Shown here: positions 1 through 8,567 of the stretch, piece after piece
How positions within the stretch are numbered: position 1 is the stretch's first letter
Layout: each line of letters starts with the position of its first letter
NCBI GenBank assembly: GCA_000432255.1
Contig: HF989913.1
Span: 86,727 to 150,726, forward strand
Length of the DNA stretch: 64,000 nucleotides
Direction of reading: 5' to 3'
From: Acholeplasma sp. CAG:878
GTDB lineage: Bacteria > Bacillota_I > Bacilli_A > RF39 > UBA660
Made by a program: the position numbers and the translations under genes
The notes under the pieces: generated by a model
Told to the model about the DNA's origin: nothing
Databases searched by the model: none
The model's input: only the letters and a program-made list of their open reading frames with translations

Positions 1-235
1 TTATTCCATACCATGTCATCGCTTTTGTCATTACTCCAGTTTTATGAACCTCACCTTCATTGTACTCTGGATAAATATCTTCAATTTTTTTAAAAATATC
101 TTTATATTTATTTCTTTCAATTTCTAAAGTTTTTTTAAGTTCATTGTCCTCTACTTTTTCTAAAACAAAATCAATAGCGTCCACACCCATACAAGAACCC
201 TTACTTATTTCATCTAATGCATTAATATTTTCCAT
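1..235 (-). CDS. Unknown small protein, C-terminus beyond window edge
   Basis: An open frame reads leftward from an ATG at 235-233 and is still open at base 1, so at least 78 residues are present and the C-terminus is missing. The start is preceded on the minus strand by GGTGAT at the spacing used by many genes here. The protein is charged and helical, begins MENINALDEISKG, and contains MGVDAID and a lysine/glutamate-rich stretch that suggests a coiled-coil or four-helix bundle. I recall similar short unnamed proteins in Clostridia and Bacilli but know no function. It is divergent from the neighbouring dehydrogenase. Confidence 0.7.
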   Translation of the reverse strand, partial: MENINALDEISKGSCMGVDAIDFVLEKVEDNELKKTLEIERNKYKDIFKKIEDIYPEYNEGEVHKTGVMTKAMTWYGI

Positions 236-334
236 AAAATCACCATTAATAATATTCCCAATATTTATAAAATTATTATAAAATTTGTTGTTTAATTTTG
301 AATTGTCTTGTATAATATTTAAAAGGGTGATTAT

Positions 335-1084
335 ATGAAAGCATTGATAACAGGAGCATCTAGCGGTATAGGAAGAGAATTTGCTATAAAATTAAGTGAG
401 ATGGGTTATGATTTAATTTTAGTTGCTAGAAGAAAAACAAAATTAGAAAAACTAAAAAAAGAACTAAAAACAAATGTTGAAATAATCAATATGGATATTT
501 CAAGTACATATAATTGTATGTCTTTATATAATCAAGTAAAAAAAGAAAAAATTGATATTTTAATTAATAATGCTGGTGTTGGGATATTTGGAAAATTCGA
601 CGAAACTAAATTAGACCCAGAATTAGATATAATCGATTTAAATATTAAAACAGTTCATACACTAACAAAATTATTTTTAAAAGACTTTAAAAAGAGAAAT
701 AGTGGATATATTTTAAATGTGGCTTCACTTGCTGCATTCTTACCAGGACCATTAATGGCAACATACTATAGTACCAAAGCATATGTTTTAAACTTAACAG
801 AAGCAATTCATGAAGAATTAAAACAAGAAAACAGTAATGTATATATTGGAGCATTGTGTCCGGGACCGGTTGATACAGAATTTAATGATGTCGCTAAAGT
901 TCATTTCTCGGTTTCCTCTCAAACTCCAAGTGAAGTAGTCGATTATGCTTTAAAGAAAATGTTTAGAAATAAATTAGTAATCATTCCAGGTTTTAAAAAT
1001 AGATTAGGTTTGTTTTTAACAAAATTATTACCTTTAAAATTAAAGTTAAAAGTATGTTATCGATTACAAGAAAGTAAACGATAA
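335..1084 (+). CDS. Short-chain dehydrogenase/reductase (SDR) family oxidoreductase
   Basis: A classical SDR of 249 residues. It has the N-terminal dinucleotide-binding motif TGASSGIG at residues 6-13, the NNAGVG motif near 77-82, a catalytic serine in NVASLAA and the catalytic YxxxK (YYSTKAY) near residues 147-153. PGPV follows, as is usual after the active site. The family reduces or oxidises carbonyl or alcohol groups with NAD(P)H in the cytoplasm. The substrate cannot be told from sequence; the closest remembered relatives are the DltE/YqjQ-like SDRs of Firmicutes. Start ATG 335 has GGGTGAT four bases upstream. It is probably monocistronic, since a terminator overlaps its stop codon. Confidence 0.9.
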   Translation: MKALITGASSGIGREFAIKLSEMGYDLILVARRKTKLEKLKKELKTNVEIINMDISSTYNCMSLYNQVKKEKIDILINNAGVGIFGKFDETKLDPELDIIDLNIKTVHTLTKLFLKDFKKRNSGYILNVASLAAFLPGPLMATYYSTKAYVLNLTEAIHEELKQENSNVYIGALCPGPVDTEFNDVAKVHFSVSSQTPSEVVDYALKKMFRNKLVIIPGFKNRLGLFLTKLLPLKLKLKVCYRLQESKR

Positions 1085-1093
1085 CGCTTTTTT
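1056..1093 (+). terminator. Rho-independent terminator of the SDR gene
   Basis: GTTATCG (1056-1062) and CGATAAC (1079-1085) form a 7-bp stem, followed by GC and a run of T. The right arm contains the SDR stop codon. The loop is long (16 nt), so strength is moderate. Confidence 0.6.
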
Positions 1094-1114
1094 GTGTAAT
1101 AAATAATTTTTTTC

Positions 1115-1143
1115 TTGTAAAATATAAAAATTTATATTATAAT
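1115..1143 (+). promoter_or_regulatory. Promoter of the ecf-truA operon
   Basis: TTGTAA (1115-1120), a 17-bp spacer and TATAAT (1138-1143), giving a transcript with a leader of about 15-20 nt and a GGTGGGG ribosome site before ecfA1. Confidence 0.7.
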
Positions 1144-1164
1144 AAAACGCATAGGTGGGGAAAT

Positions 1165-1968
1165 ATGGATGTAATTGTAATAGAACATTTAAATTTTAAG
1201 TATAATAAAAAACAAATATTTGAAGACTTTAATTTAACTATTAAAGATAAAAGTTTTGCTACTATTTTGGGAGTAAATGGTAGTGGGAAAAGTACACTAG
1301 CAAAAATATTGTTAGGATTATTAAAATTTGATGGGTATATTAAAGTTTCTGATTTAATGTTATCAAAAACAAATGTAAGAGAAATAAGAAAAAAAATAGG
1401 AATTGTTTTTTCAAATCCAGATAATCAATTTATCGCTGAAAGTGTTAGAGATGATATAGCATTTACATTAGAAAACATGGGTTATTCAGAAAAACAAATA
1501 GAAACAAAAGTTAAAAATATTGCTAAAAAATTAGGCATATCAGATATATTAACTTTAAATCCAAGTATGTTAAACAATAGCCAAAAACAAATAGTAGCGC
1601 TAGCGTCAGCTTTAGTTCATAATCCTGATATTTTAATACTAGATGAAGCATTAGAAGAAATAGATTCAATCAAAAGAAAGGAAATACTTATTTTATTACA
1701 ACAACTAAACAAGGAAGGACTAACTATATTAAATATAACTCACGATGTTAATGAAGCAATGTATGGTAGTGAAATTATTATAATTGATAAAGGAAAAGTA
1801 TTAATCCAAGGAAAAAATGAAGATGTTTACAAAGAAGAAAAAATATTTAAAAAGTTAGGCTTTGAATTACCTTTTATGGTTGAATTATCAAATAGACTTA
1901 TGTTTTATGATTTAATAAAAAAACCTATATATGACATGGAAAAGATGGTGAATACATTATGGAAATAG
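1165..1968 (+). CDS. ecfA1: Energy-coupling factor transporter ATPase EcfA1
   Basis: First ATPase of the shared energy-coupling module that powers vitamin and metal uptake by S components. Walker A is GVNGSGKST, the Q-loop region is SNPDNQF (typical of ECF ATPases), Walker B is ILILDEA and the switch histidine lies in ITHDVNE. The signature loop is unusual: where LSGGQ(K/R)Q is expected the protein has LNNSQKQ, and the D-loop reads LEEID. The site formed with this signature may therefore be weak or inactive. It overlaps ecfA2 by 10 bp, the classic A1-A2-T order followed by truA as in Bacillus. Assignment of A1 rather than A2 rests on gene order. Confidence 0.92.
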   Translation: MDVIVIEHLNFKYNKKQIFEDFNLTIKDKSFATILGVNGSGKSTLAKILLGLLKFDGYIKVSDLMLSKTNVREIRKKIGIVFSNPDNQFIAESVRDDIAFTLENMGYSEKQIETKVKNIAKKLGISDILTLNPSMLNNSQKQIVALASALVHNPDILILDEALEEIDSIKRKEILILLQQLNKEGLTILNITHDVNEAMYGSEIIIIDKGKVLIQGKNEDVYKEEKIFKKLGFELPFMVELSNRLMFYDLIKKPIYDMEKMVNTLWK

Positions 1969-2798
1969 CATTTAAGAATGTATCATACACAGTAAAAGAA
2001 CCATTTCCTAAAATTATTTTAGGCGATATTAATATAGAATTTAAAAGCGGTAAAATAAATGGAATAACAGGTCAAGCTGGAAGTGGTAAAAGTGTATTAG
2101 CTCAAATGATAAATGCCTTAATATTACCCACAAAAGGTTCTATATTAATAGGTGATAGTGAAATATATGAAGGTAAGATTTTTAATATAAAAAATATAAG
2201 AAGCAAAATTGGCTTGGTATATCAAAAACCAGAAGAACAATTTTTCCTACCAACAGTATTAAAAGAAGTATCATTTGGAATAACTAATTTTAAAGAAAAC
2301 CAAAGGCAAAAAGAAAATTTAGTAATCGAAATCTTACAAATGGTTGGTTTAAATGAAACATATTTAAAAAGAAATCCCTTTACTTTAAGTAGTGGAGAAA
2401 AAAGAAAAGTGGCAATTGCTTCTATATTAATTCATGATCCAGAAGTTATAATATTAGATGAACCAACAATCGGTTTAGATAATGCAAGCAAAAAAAACAT
2501 CATAAAAACAATTAAATCATTAAAAACAAAATATAACAAAACAGTATTTGTTATATCAAAAGATACAGATTTATTACTTAAAATTTGTGATTATGTTGTA
2601 GTTTTAAATAAAGGACAAGTAGTATTAGAGGGAAACAAATACGATGTATTTACTAATAAAAATTTAGAAGATTATGGAGTTAAAAGACCTGATATTATAA
2701 ATTTTGAAATGCTTGCACTAAATAAAAAGAAAGTAAAACTCGGCTATCGTGATGAAATAAATGATTTGATGAAGGATGTGTATCGTTATGTTAAATAA
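1959..2798 (+). CDS. ecfA2: Energy-coupling factor transporter ATPase EcfA2
   Basis: Second ATPase of the ECF module, 279 residues. It has Walker A GQAGSGKS, a Q-loop with QKPEEQF, signature LSSGEKRKVAIA and Walker B VIILDEPTIGLD, so its catalytic motifs are fuller than those of the adjacent EcfA1. It would form the A1-A2 heterodimer on the cytoplasmic face of EcfT. The start overlaps the end of ecfA1 and its end overlaps ecfT, implying translational coupling. No S-component gene lies beside the module, as is normal for group II ECF transporters whose S components are scattered. Confidence 0.92.
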   Translation: MEIAFKNVSYTVKEPFPKIILGDINIEFKSGKINGITGQAGSGKSVLAQMINALILPTKGSILIGDSEIYEGKIFNIKNIRSKIGLVYQKPEEQFFLPTVLKEVSFGITNFKENQRQKENLVIEILQMVGLNETYLKRNPFTLSSGEKRKVAIASILIHDPEVIILDEPTIGLDNASKKNIIKTIKSLKTKYNKTVFVISKDTDLLLKICDYVVVLNKGQVVLEGNKYDVFTNKNLEDYGVKRPDIINFEMLALNKKKVKLGYRDEINDLMKDVYRYVK

Positions 2799-3540
2799 TT
2801 TAACAATTGGAAAATATTATCCAGTAAACTCAAAAATACACGATTTGAATCCAACATTTAAAATAATTGCTACATTATTATTTGTTATATCAGTATTTTT
2901 AACAAATAATCTATATATGCATATAATATTGTTTGCATTTTTATTACTGATTATATCTGCCTCTAATGTACCATTAAAAGCATATTTTAAAACAATTTAT
3001 AGTGTTAAATGGTTATTACTATTTATTCTACTTATTAATTTGGTTTTTAAAGTGAGTTTAACTACTAGTATTGTAATGGTTTTAAGAATAATATATATTT
3101 TATGGTATACAACTGTTTTAACCTTAACAACCACACCAATGGACTTAACCTATGGACTACAAAAAACATTAAGTCCCTTAAAGAAAATAATACCGGTCAA
3201 TAGAATAGCCTTTTCCTTAGCCTTAGCTTTGAGATTTATTCCAACAATATTTGATGAAGCAAATATTGTATTAAAATCACAAGCAAATAGAGGTATTGAC
3301 TATAAATATATTAATTTAAAAGGAAAATTATTGGCGATTAGTTCTCTTATTATTCCAGTCTTTAATTTAACTTTACAAAAAGCAGATTTACTATCTGATA
3401 CTTTAGAAGTGAGATTATATGACATTGATTCAGAAAGAAAATATTCAAATTATAATGCTGTTGGAGTATTTGATATGTTATATTTAATTTCACATATAAT
3501 AATAATTATATTAATAATAATAAATGGAGTGTTGAAATGA
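2788..3540 (+). CDS. ecfT: Energy-coupling factor transporter transmembrane protein EcfT
   Basis: Polytopic membrane scaffold linking the two EcfA ATPases to exchangeable S components. Hydrophobic segments occur near residues 25-60 and 70-110 and at the C-terminus (ISHIIIIILIIINGVL). The coupling helices contain the conserved Ala-Arg-Gly type motif, here seen as SQANRGIDY. I prefer ATG 2788 over the earlier in-frame ATG 2776 because GAAGG at 2771-2775 directly abuts the latter. It ends in TGA overlapping the truA ATG by four bases, evidence that TGA is a stop here. Confidence 0.9.
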   Translation: MLNNLTIGKYYPVNSKIHDLNPTFKIIATLLFVISVFLTNNLYMHIILFAFLLLIISASNVPLKAYFKTIYSVKWLLLFILLINLVFKVSLTTSIVMVLRIIYILWYTTVLTLTTTPMDLTYGLQKTLSPLKKIIPVNRIAFSLALALRFIPTIFDEANIVLKSQANRGIDYKYINLKGKLLAISSLIIPVFNLTLQKADLLSDTLEVRLYDIDSERKYSNYNAVGVFDMLYLISHIIIIILIIINGVLK

Positions 3541-4280
3541 GATATTTAATAACTTTTGCTTATGATGGGTCTAAGTATAAAGGCTATCAAAAGCAACCTA
3601 GAGTAAAAACAATTCAGGGGGAATTGGAGCGTGCTCTTAAGGAAATAAATAATGACAAACAGGTAGACATTAGCGCATCAGGAAGAACTGATGCAAAAGT
3701 TCACGCCTATAACCAAAAAGCACACTTTGATTTAGATATTAAAATAACTTGTGACAAATTAAAACAAGCCCTAAATAGTCTAATTCCAGGTGATATATAT
3801 GTTAAATCAGTTGTTGAAGTTAAAGATGATTTTCATGCAAGATTTAATGTGAAAGCTAAAGAATATATTTATAAAATAAATATGGGAGAATATAATCCAC
3901 TTGAAAAAGATTATGTATATCAATATAACAAACGATTAGATTTAGTAGAAATGGAGCGAGCACTAAAATATTTAGAAGGTGAACATGATTTTAAATCATT
4001 TTCTAAAACAGATGATGAAAAAGAAGACTATGTTAGAACAATTATTCAAACTAATATAATTAGAGAAATAAAAGATGTTAATCATTTTACTATTAGTTTT
4101 TTAGGAACAGGATTCTTAAGATATCAAGTCAGAAACATGGTTGGATTATTAATTGAAATTGGTGAAGGAAAAAGAAAAAGTGAAGATATTTTAGAAATAT
4201 TAGAGGCTAAAGATAGAAGAAAAGCAGGAATTACTGCTCCAGGTGAAGGACTATATTTAAAAGATGTATTTTATTATTAA
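3537..4280 (+). CDS. truA: tRNA pseudouridine(38-40) synthase TruA
   Basis: Isomerises uridines 38-40 in the anticodon stem-loop of many tRNAs. The catalytic aspartate is in the family motif SGRTDAKVHA (about residues 47-56). Other TruA hallmarks are FAYDGSKYKGYQKQP at the N-terminus, DFHARF in the middle, and GFLRYQVRNMVG near residue 195. Length (247) is normal. It is the last gene of the ecf operon, as in Bacillus, and is followed by a strong terminator. Confidence 0.97.
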   Translation: MRYLITFAYDGSKYKGYQKQPRVKTIQGELERALKEINNDKQVDISASGRTDAKVHAYNQKAHFDLDIKITCDKLKQALNSLIPGDIYVKSVVEVKDDFHARFNVKAKEYIYKINMGEYNPLEKDYVYQYNKRLDLVEMERALKYLEGEHDFKSFSKTDDEKEDYVRTIIQTNIIREIKDVNHFTISFLGTGFLRYQVRNMVGLLIEIGEGKRKSEDILEILEAKDRRKAGITAPGEGLYLKDVFYY

Positions 4281-4282
4281 AT

Positions 4283-4314
4283 AACTAGGTTTTAATTTAA
4301 AACCTAGTTTTTTT
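4283..4314 (+). terminator. Terminator of the ecf-truA operon
   Basis: AACTAGGTTTTAA (4283-4295) pairs perfectly with 4297-4309 and is followed by a T run; part of the inner stem must open to form the loop. Confidence 0.85.
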
Positions 4315-4374
4315 AATTTCATTGCTAATTAAAAATATTTATGCTACAATTTATGTGAGAGGAGAAATTTAAAA

Positions 4375-6027
4375 ATGAACGAAAACCAAATTAATTTACA
4401 AAACAATGGAACAAAACAAAAAAAATCAAAGAAAGGGTATATAATAATTCCTATTTTGGTTATTTTATTGGCATTATCCACTTTATTTATAATTAAAAAT
4501 CTAAATAAAGAAAAAGAAATTGATAGTGAAATAACTTCAGAAATAAAAAAATCAGCATATCGAATTAATAGTAATTCTTTAGAAAAATTTGATTTATATT
4601 TTTTACAATTAGAAAATGGAAAACAAAATAAAATTTATAGTCCACTTTCTATAAAATATGCGTTAGAAATGCTTGAAGAAGGAACTACTGGAGAATCTAA
4701 GGCTCAAATATCAAATATTATTGGTAGTTATAAAGCAAATAAATATGTTAATAGTAAGAATATGGCTTTTGGAAATGCGATTTTTATAAATGAATTTTAT
4801 AAAGATTCTATAAAAAATGAATATGCTAGTAATTTAAAAAATAAATATAATGCTGCTGTTATAACAACACCTTTCGACTCACCAAATGAAGTAAATTCAT
4901 GGATAAGCAATAATACATTAGGTTTGATTAATAATCTTTATAATGATATATCACAAAATAACTTTTTACTTCTAAATGCTTTAGCAATTGATATGGAATG
5001 GGAAGAAAATTTCATACCACAAACAGGCGAAGTAGAATTTGCGATATACAACCACGAAAACTTTTACTGGTCTGGTGGGGATGAACTTATTCCTAAGAAT
5101 TTTAAAGATATGGATGAAGAAGTATCAACAATGGAAATAATTGCTTCATTTAATAACTATGACATTGTAAAAGAATTAGGCAAAGAAAATATTCGAAAAA
5201 AAGTTAAAGAAGAATATTTAAAATATTTAGAAGACGGCGGTTATATTGAACTTTATGAATATGAAATTTATTTAGGAGAAAAAATAAATGGCTTAAGCGA
5301 AGAAGAGATAAAAGAAAAATATTTAGACGAATATATAGAAAAATTTCTAGATAAATATATCGAAGATATAGATTCTAATTATAAGAGGGTAGATAAAATA
5401 ACAGATTTTTCGCTTTATGTAGATGATGATGTAAAAGTATTCGCTAAGGATTTAAAAAAATATAATGGTTCACAACTTCAATATGTAGCAATTATGCCAA
5501 CTAATGAAGATTTAGATAATTATATAAGTAAGGTAAAAGTTGAAACAATAAATAAATATATCGAAAATTTGAAAAAATTAAAAGCAGATAATTTTAAAGA
5601 AGGGGTTGTCACAAAAATAAGCGGATTTATTCCTAAATTTAAGTTTGAATATCAATTAGATTTAATGAATGACTTGAAAAAATTAGGAATTACAAATGTT
5701 TTTGAAGAAGGTAAGGCAAACTTAGAAAATATTTCATCAGATAAATCTTTATATATTAATGGTGCAACTCATAAAGCTAATATTGAATTTACTCAAGATG
5801 GAATAAAAGCAGCAGCAGTAACGGAATTCGGTGCAGGTGGTGCAGGTGCGCCATTTGATTACTTATTTGATGTGCCTGTTGAAGAAATCGATTTAACATT
5901 TGATAAACCTTATATGTTTATTATAAGAGATTTAAACTCTGGTGAAGTTTGGTTTACAGGAACAGTTTATAATCCATTGTTATATTCTTTAGATACAACT
6001 AATCCAATTCCTGGTGCTAGTAGATAA
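4375..6027 (+). CDS. Membrane-anchored serpin (serine protease inhibitor) with an internal insertion
   Basis: A serpin of 550 residues, against about 380 for the family core. A signal-anchor helix (IIIPILVILLALSTLFII, about residues 23-40) places the inhibitor outside the cell. The core begins with KIYSPLSIKYALEMLEEGTTGES (serpin helix B region). The C-terminus keeps the serpin signature: breach HKANIEFTQDG, hinge KAAAVTE (about 478-484), a small-residue reactive loop (GAGGAGAP) and the closing KPYMFIIRDLNSGEVWFTGTVYNP. An acidic helical insertion of about 110 residues lies near 240-350 (rich in YLEKE). The small hinge residues predict an inhibitory serpin. The target protease is unknown; host or gut proteases are plausible. 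Start has AGGAG upstream. Monocistronic. Confidence 0.88.
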   Translation: MNENQINLQNNGTKQKKSKKGYIIIPILVILLALSTLFIIKNLNKEKEIDSEITSEIKKSAYRINSNSLEKFDLYFLQLENGKQNKIYSPLSIKYALEMLEEGTTGESKAQISNIIGSYKANKYVNSKNMAFGNAIFINEFYKDSIKNEYASNLKNKYNAAVITTPFDSPNEVNSWISNNTLGLINNLYNDISQNNFLLLNALAIDMEWEENFIPQTGEVEFAIYNHENFYWSGGDELIPKNFKDMDEEVSTMEIIASFNNYDIVKELGKENIRKKVKEEYLKYLEDGGYIELYEYEIYLGEKINGLSEEEIKEKYLDEYIEKFLDKYIEDIDSNYKRVDKITDFSLYVDDDVKVFAKDLKKYNGSQLQYVAIMPTNEDLDNYISKVKVETINKYIENLKKLKADNFKEGVVTKISGFIPKFKFEYQLDLMNDLKKLGITNVFEEGKANLENISSDKSLYINGATHKANIEFTQDGIKAAAVTEFGAGGAGAPFDYLFDVPVEEIDLTFDKPYMFIIRDLNSGEVWFTGTVYNPLLYSLDTTNPIPGASR

Positions 6028-6090
6028 TTGTTTAAAATAGTATTAAAAGCGTGAATTCTAAGTAAAGTCACAATTAAGTGCATTACAACC

Positions 6091-6126
6091 AAAAATGTGT
6101 ATTTTCATAAGAAAATGCACATTTTT
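6091..6126 (+). terminator. Terminator of the serpin gene
   Basis: AAAATGTGTATTTTC pairs with GAAAATGCACATTTT (one G-U pair) across a short loop, followed by T residues. Confidence 0.75.
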
Positions 6127-6239
6127 AAATCATTTTAATCTTTTGCATGATAAATCTAGATTAATGCTTAAAGATATTATGTATTTAAAATTTATTGTAC
6201 ATTAATTGTGTACTTTCAATAAAAATTTTAGGTAAAATA

Positions 6240-6268
6240 TTGAGAAATTTGTCAAAATATGGTAAAAT
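6240..6268 (+). promoter_or_regulatory. Candidate promoter of agrA-agrC
   Basis: TTGAGA (6240-6245), 17-bp spacer and TAAAAT (6263-6268). A second possibility is TTGTCA (6249-6254) with TACATA 17 bp on. The upstream stretch 6197-6213 is an imperfect dyad, GTAC-N9-GTAC. I cannot tell which promoter is used. Confidence 0.5.
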
Positions 6269-6298
6269 GTCTACATATAATAGACGGGAGATATAAAC

Positions 6299-7003
6299 AT
6301 GATAAACTTCATATTAGTTGATGATGATCAGAAGTTTGTAGAAATAGTAAAGGCTCTTATTAATGATAAGATGCTTAAAACAAAATTTGATTATAAAATA
6401 CATACATTTTATGATTATGATAAAAAATTTTTTGATGGTGTAGGAAAAATCAAAAATAATAAAATATATATTTTAGATATTGAAACAAAATCCGCTTCTG
6501 GAATAGATGTAGCAAGAAAAATTCGTGATAAAGATGTTGATAGCGTTATTATCTTTGTAACATCACATAATGAATTAGGTTCTGAAATAGTAAAAGAACA
6601 ATTGATGTTCTTAACATTCATTTGTAAATTTACTAATTTTGAAATTAACCTACAAAATGCAATTACAAAATCACTAGAAATATTAAATCACAAAACAACA
6701 ATCAGATTTACTGATACCTCTGTTGTTTATACAATTCCAATTAAAGATATATTGTATGTTACTAGAGATAGTATCGATAGAAAGTGTATAATTAAAACAG
6801 ATTATGGAGAATATAGAGTCGGAAAAACATTAGCTGATATAAAAGAAATAGCTAATGGTGAATTAGTTCAGACTCATAGGGCTTGTTTGATAAATGAAGA
6901 TAGAGTAAGAACATATTCGAAAAATGATAATACAGTTAAATTTGATAATGGCGAAACCATAGACTTGATTTCAAGTAACTATTGGAAGGAGCTAGCTAAA
7001 TGA
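6299..7003 (+). CDS. agrA: AgrA-type response regulator (REC + LytTR)
   Basis: Response regulator of 234 residues. The receiver domain has the acidic cluster LVDDD (D8-D10), phospho-acceptor D60 in YILDIET and a conserved T/K region after VIIFVTSH. The C-terminal LytTR DNA-binding domain (about 128-234) contains TTIRFTDTSVVYTIPIKDI and the HRACLIN motif typical of AgrA/ComE regulators. Such proteins bind pairs of 9-bp direct repeats spaced about 21 bp. The kinase gene overlaps its stop by 4 bp. By family knowledge it should activate agrBD once phosphorylated by the adjacent AgrC-like kinase. The gene symbol is given by homology of the system, not by experiment. Confidence 0.88.
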   Translation: MINFILVDDDQKFVEIVKALINDKMLKTKFDYKIHTFYDYDKKFFDGVGKIKNNKIYILDIETKSASGIDVARKIRDKDVDSVIIFVTSHNELGSEIVKEQLMFLTFICKFTNFEINLQNAITKSLEILNHKTTIRFTDTSVVYTIPIKDILYVTRDSIDRKCIIKTDYGEYRVGKTLADIKEIANGELVQTHRACLINEDRVRTYSKNDNTVKFDNGETIDLISSNYWKELAK

Positions 7004-8319
7004 TTGATATATTAACGCTAATATGCAATAAATTTTTACTTTGTGTAGTAAATGTAGCGGCTGTTTTGTATGTTATATCAGTAATTTTAAATAAAAAAAT
7101 TGATTTTAAAAATTATAAAACATATTTAATTATATTTTGTTTAATAATATTATTAATTTTAAATTTTTTACTTGTAAATGATTTAGTCAGAATATTAATA
7201 AGTACAATTATTGTGGGATTTGCCAATTATTTATTGTTTAACGAAAATATAAAGACAACAATAACAAGTACTCTTTTAGAACAAATAATTTCTATTTTAT
7301 CAGAAATAGTTTATGCAATATCAATAATTGTTATTTTGGGAGCAGATGGACATACAATTATAAATAAGTTTTATGGTGAAAGTTTTTCAGTTATAATTAT
7401 TTCACTGATAGCAGTATTAATAGTTAATGTAAAGCCTCTAAAAAAAATATTAGCTAAATTGATTGAGTTGTCACAAAAATTGAAGTTTAATCATATAGCA
7501 ATTAGTGCATTGTTATTTATTATTGTTATTAATATATTATTAGTCGTTGTATATCACGAACTTGATATTTTATCATTGATGATATTAAATCTATTATTCA
7601 TCTTTATATATGGTATTATTATTTATAATAGTTTTTTAGATAAAAATAATATGACAAAAATGCAAGCAGAAAATAAAGCGTTATTAAACAACTTAGAAGA
7701 ATATGAAAAAATGCTTGATTATCAAAGGGTAGCTAATCATGAGAATAAAAATCAACTTTTAGTAGTAAGGTCACTATTAAAAGAAAACGAAAATTCTGAT
7801 GCTTTAAATTATGTGAATGAAGTACTCGATGACAAGAAAGATGATAATGATGTTTTATTTGGACGAGCAAAAAAAATTCCTTCAGGTGGATTACAAGGAA
7901 TTGTATATCAAAAAATGCTTGTTATGAACGATAAAAATATTAAACCTATATTAGATGTTAGTAATTCAGTTAAAAAATTCAAACTTGAAAATCTTGATAC
8001 CAAATTAAATTATGATATATGTAGAATAATTGGTGTATTTTTAGATAATGCTATTGAAGAAACAGAAAAACTAGATGAAAGAGAAATTATGTTATCTATG
8101 CATGAACAAAATAATGATTTAGTTATAGAAATTTCTAATAAATTTAAAAATGTACCTGATTTAGAAAGATTAGAAGAAAAAGGATATTCAACTAAAGGCA
8201 AAGGTCATGGATATGGATTATCCTTAGTAAATGATATTGTAAATAACAATAATCAAATTATTAATGAAAAAGGAATTACTAGAAATATATTTACACAAAA
8301 GTTGATTATTAAAATGTAG
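7000..8319 (+). CDS. agrC: AgrC-type sensor histidine kinase (GHKL)
   Basis: Membrane sensor kinase of 439 residues. The first about 210 residues form six or so transmembrane helices, the peptide-sensing domain of AgrC/ComD/PlnB-type kinases. A coiled-coil linker (MQAENKALLNNLEEYEKML) follows. Then comes the phospho-acceptor H247 in NHENKNQL, and a C-terminal GHKL ATPase domain with the N box near IGVFLDNAIEETE and a G box in KGKGHGYGLSLV. It overlaps agrA by four bases. It is inferred to sense the cyclic peptide encoded at 8401-8520. Confidence 0.9.
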   Translation: MIDILTLICNKFLLCVVNVAAVLYVISVILNKKIDFKNYKTYLIIFCLIILLILNFLLVNDLVRILISTIIVGFANYLLFNENIKTTITSTLLEQIISILSEIVYAISIIVILGADGHTIINKFYGESFSVIIISLIAVLIVNVKPLKKILAKLIELSQKLKFNHIAISALLFIIVINILLVVVYHELDILSLMILNLLFIFIYGIIIYNSFLDKNNMTKMQAENKALLNNLEEYEKMLDYQRVANHENKNQLLVVRSLLKENENSDALNYVNEVLDDKKDDNDVLFGRAKKIPSGGLQGIVYQKMLVMNDKNIKPILDVSNSVKKFKLENLDTKLNYDICRIIGVFLDNAIEETEKLDEREIMLSMHEQNNDLVIEISNKFKNVPDLERLEEKGYSTKGKGHGYGLSLVNDIVNNNNQIINEKGITRNIFTQKLIIKM

Positions 8320-8374
8320 TTTAAAATTTTACTACATTTTTTTGTATTCAAAAACCCACATTTTTGTGGGTTTT
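8316..8374. terminator. Tandem hairpins between convergent agrC and agrD
   Basis: AATGTAGT and ACTACATT (8315-8336) form a hairpin followed by seven T, serving agrC. A second symmetrical hairpin AAAACCCACA-TTTTT-TGTGGGTTTT (about 8351-8374) has A and T runs on both sides and can end transcription from either strand. It separates the convergent agrAC and agrBD units. Confidence 0.8.
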
Positions 8375-8400
8375 ATGATAAAATAGAATTTATTTTTTAA

Positions 8401-8520
8401 TTATTTAATTAAACTTTTTGGGCACTCTGGCTCATCAATTAAAACAACGAAGCAAGCTTGACTTCCAAGGCTAGCAACAAAAGAACCTACTGTAGCGATT
8501 AATCCCATTAAAAATGACAT
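8401..8520 (-). CDS. agrD: AgrD-type autoinducing peptide precursor
   Basis: A 39-codon gene directly downstream of agrB on the same strand. The start ATG (8520-8518) follows a strong AAAGGGG site. The peptide has the three AgrD parts: a hydrophobic amphipathic N-terminus (MSFLMGLIATVGSFVASL), a core with one cysteine at 23 (GSQACFVVLI) and an acidic, proline-containing tail (DEPECPKSLIK). The tail resembles DEVEVPKEL of Staphylococcus aureus AgrD, and AgrB cuts the precursor just before it. Cleavage before D29 predicts a thiolactone between C23 and I28, a six-residue ring; cutting one residue earlier gives the usual five. A second cysteine in the tail is unusual. Confidence 0.9.
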   Translation of the reverse strand: MSFLMGLIATVGSFVASLGSQACFVVLIDEPECPKSLIK

Positions 8521-8567
8521 ACTATTTTCCCCTTTCTATTCTTTATTATTTAAACATAAGCCTATAT

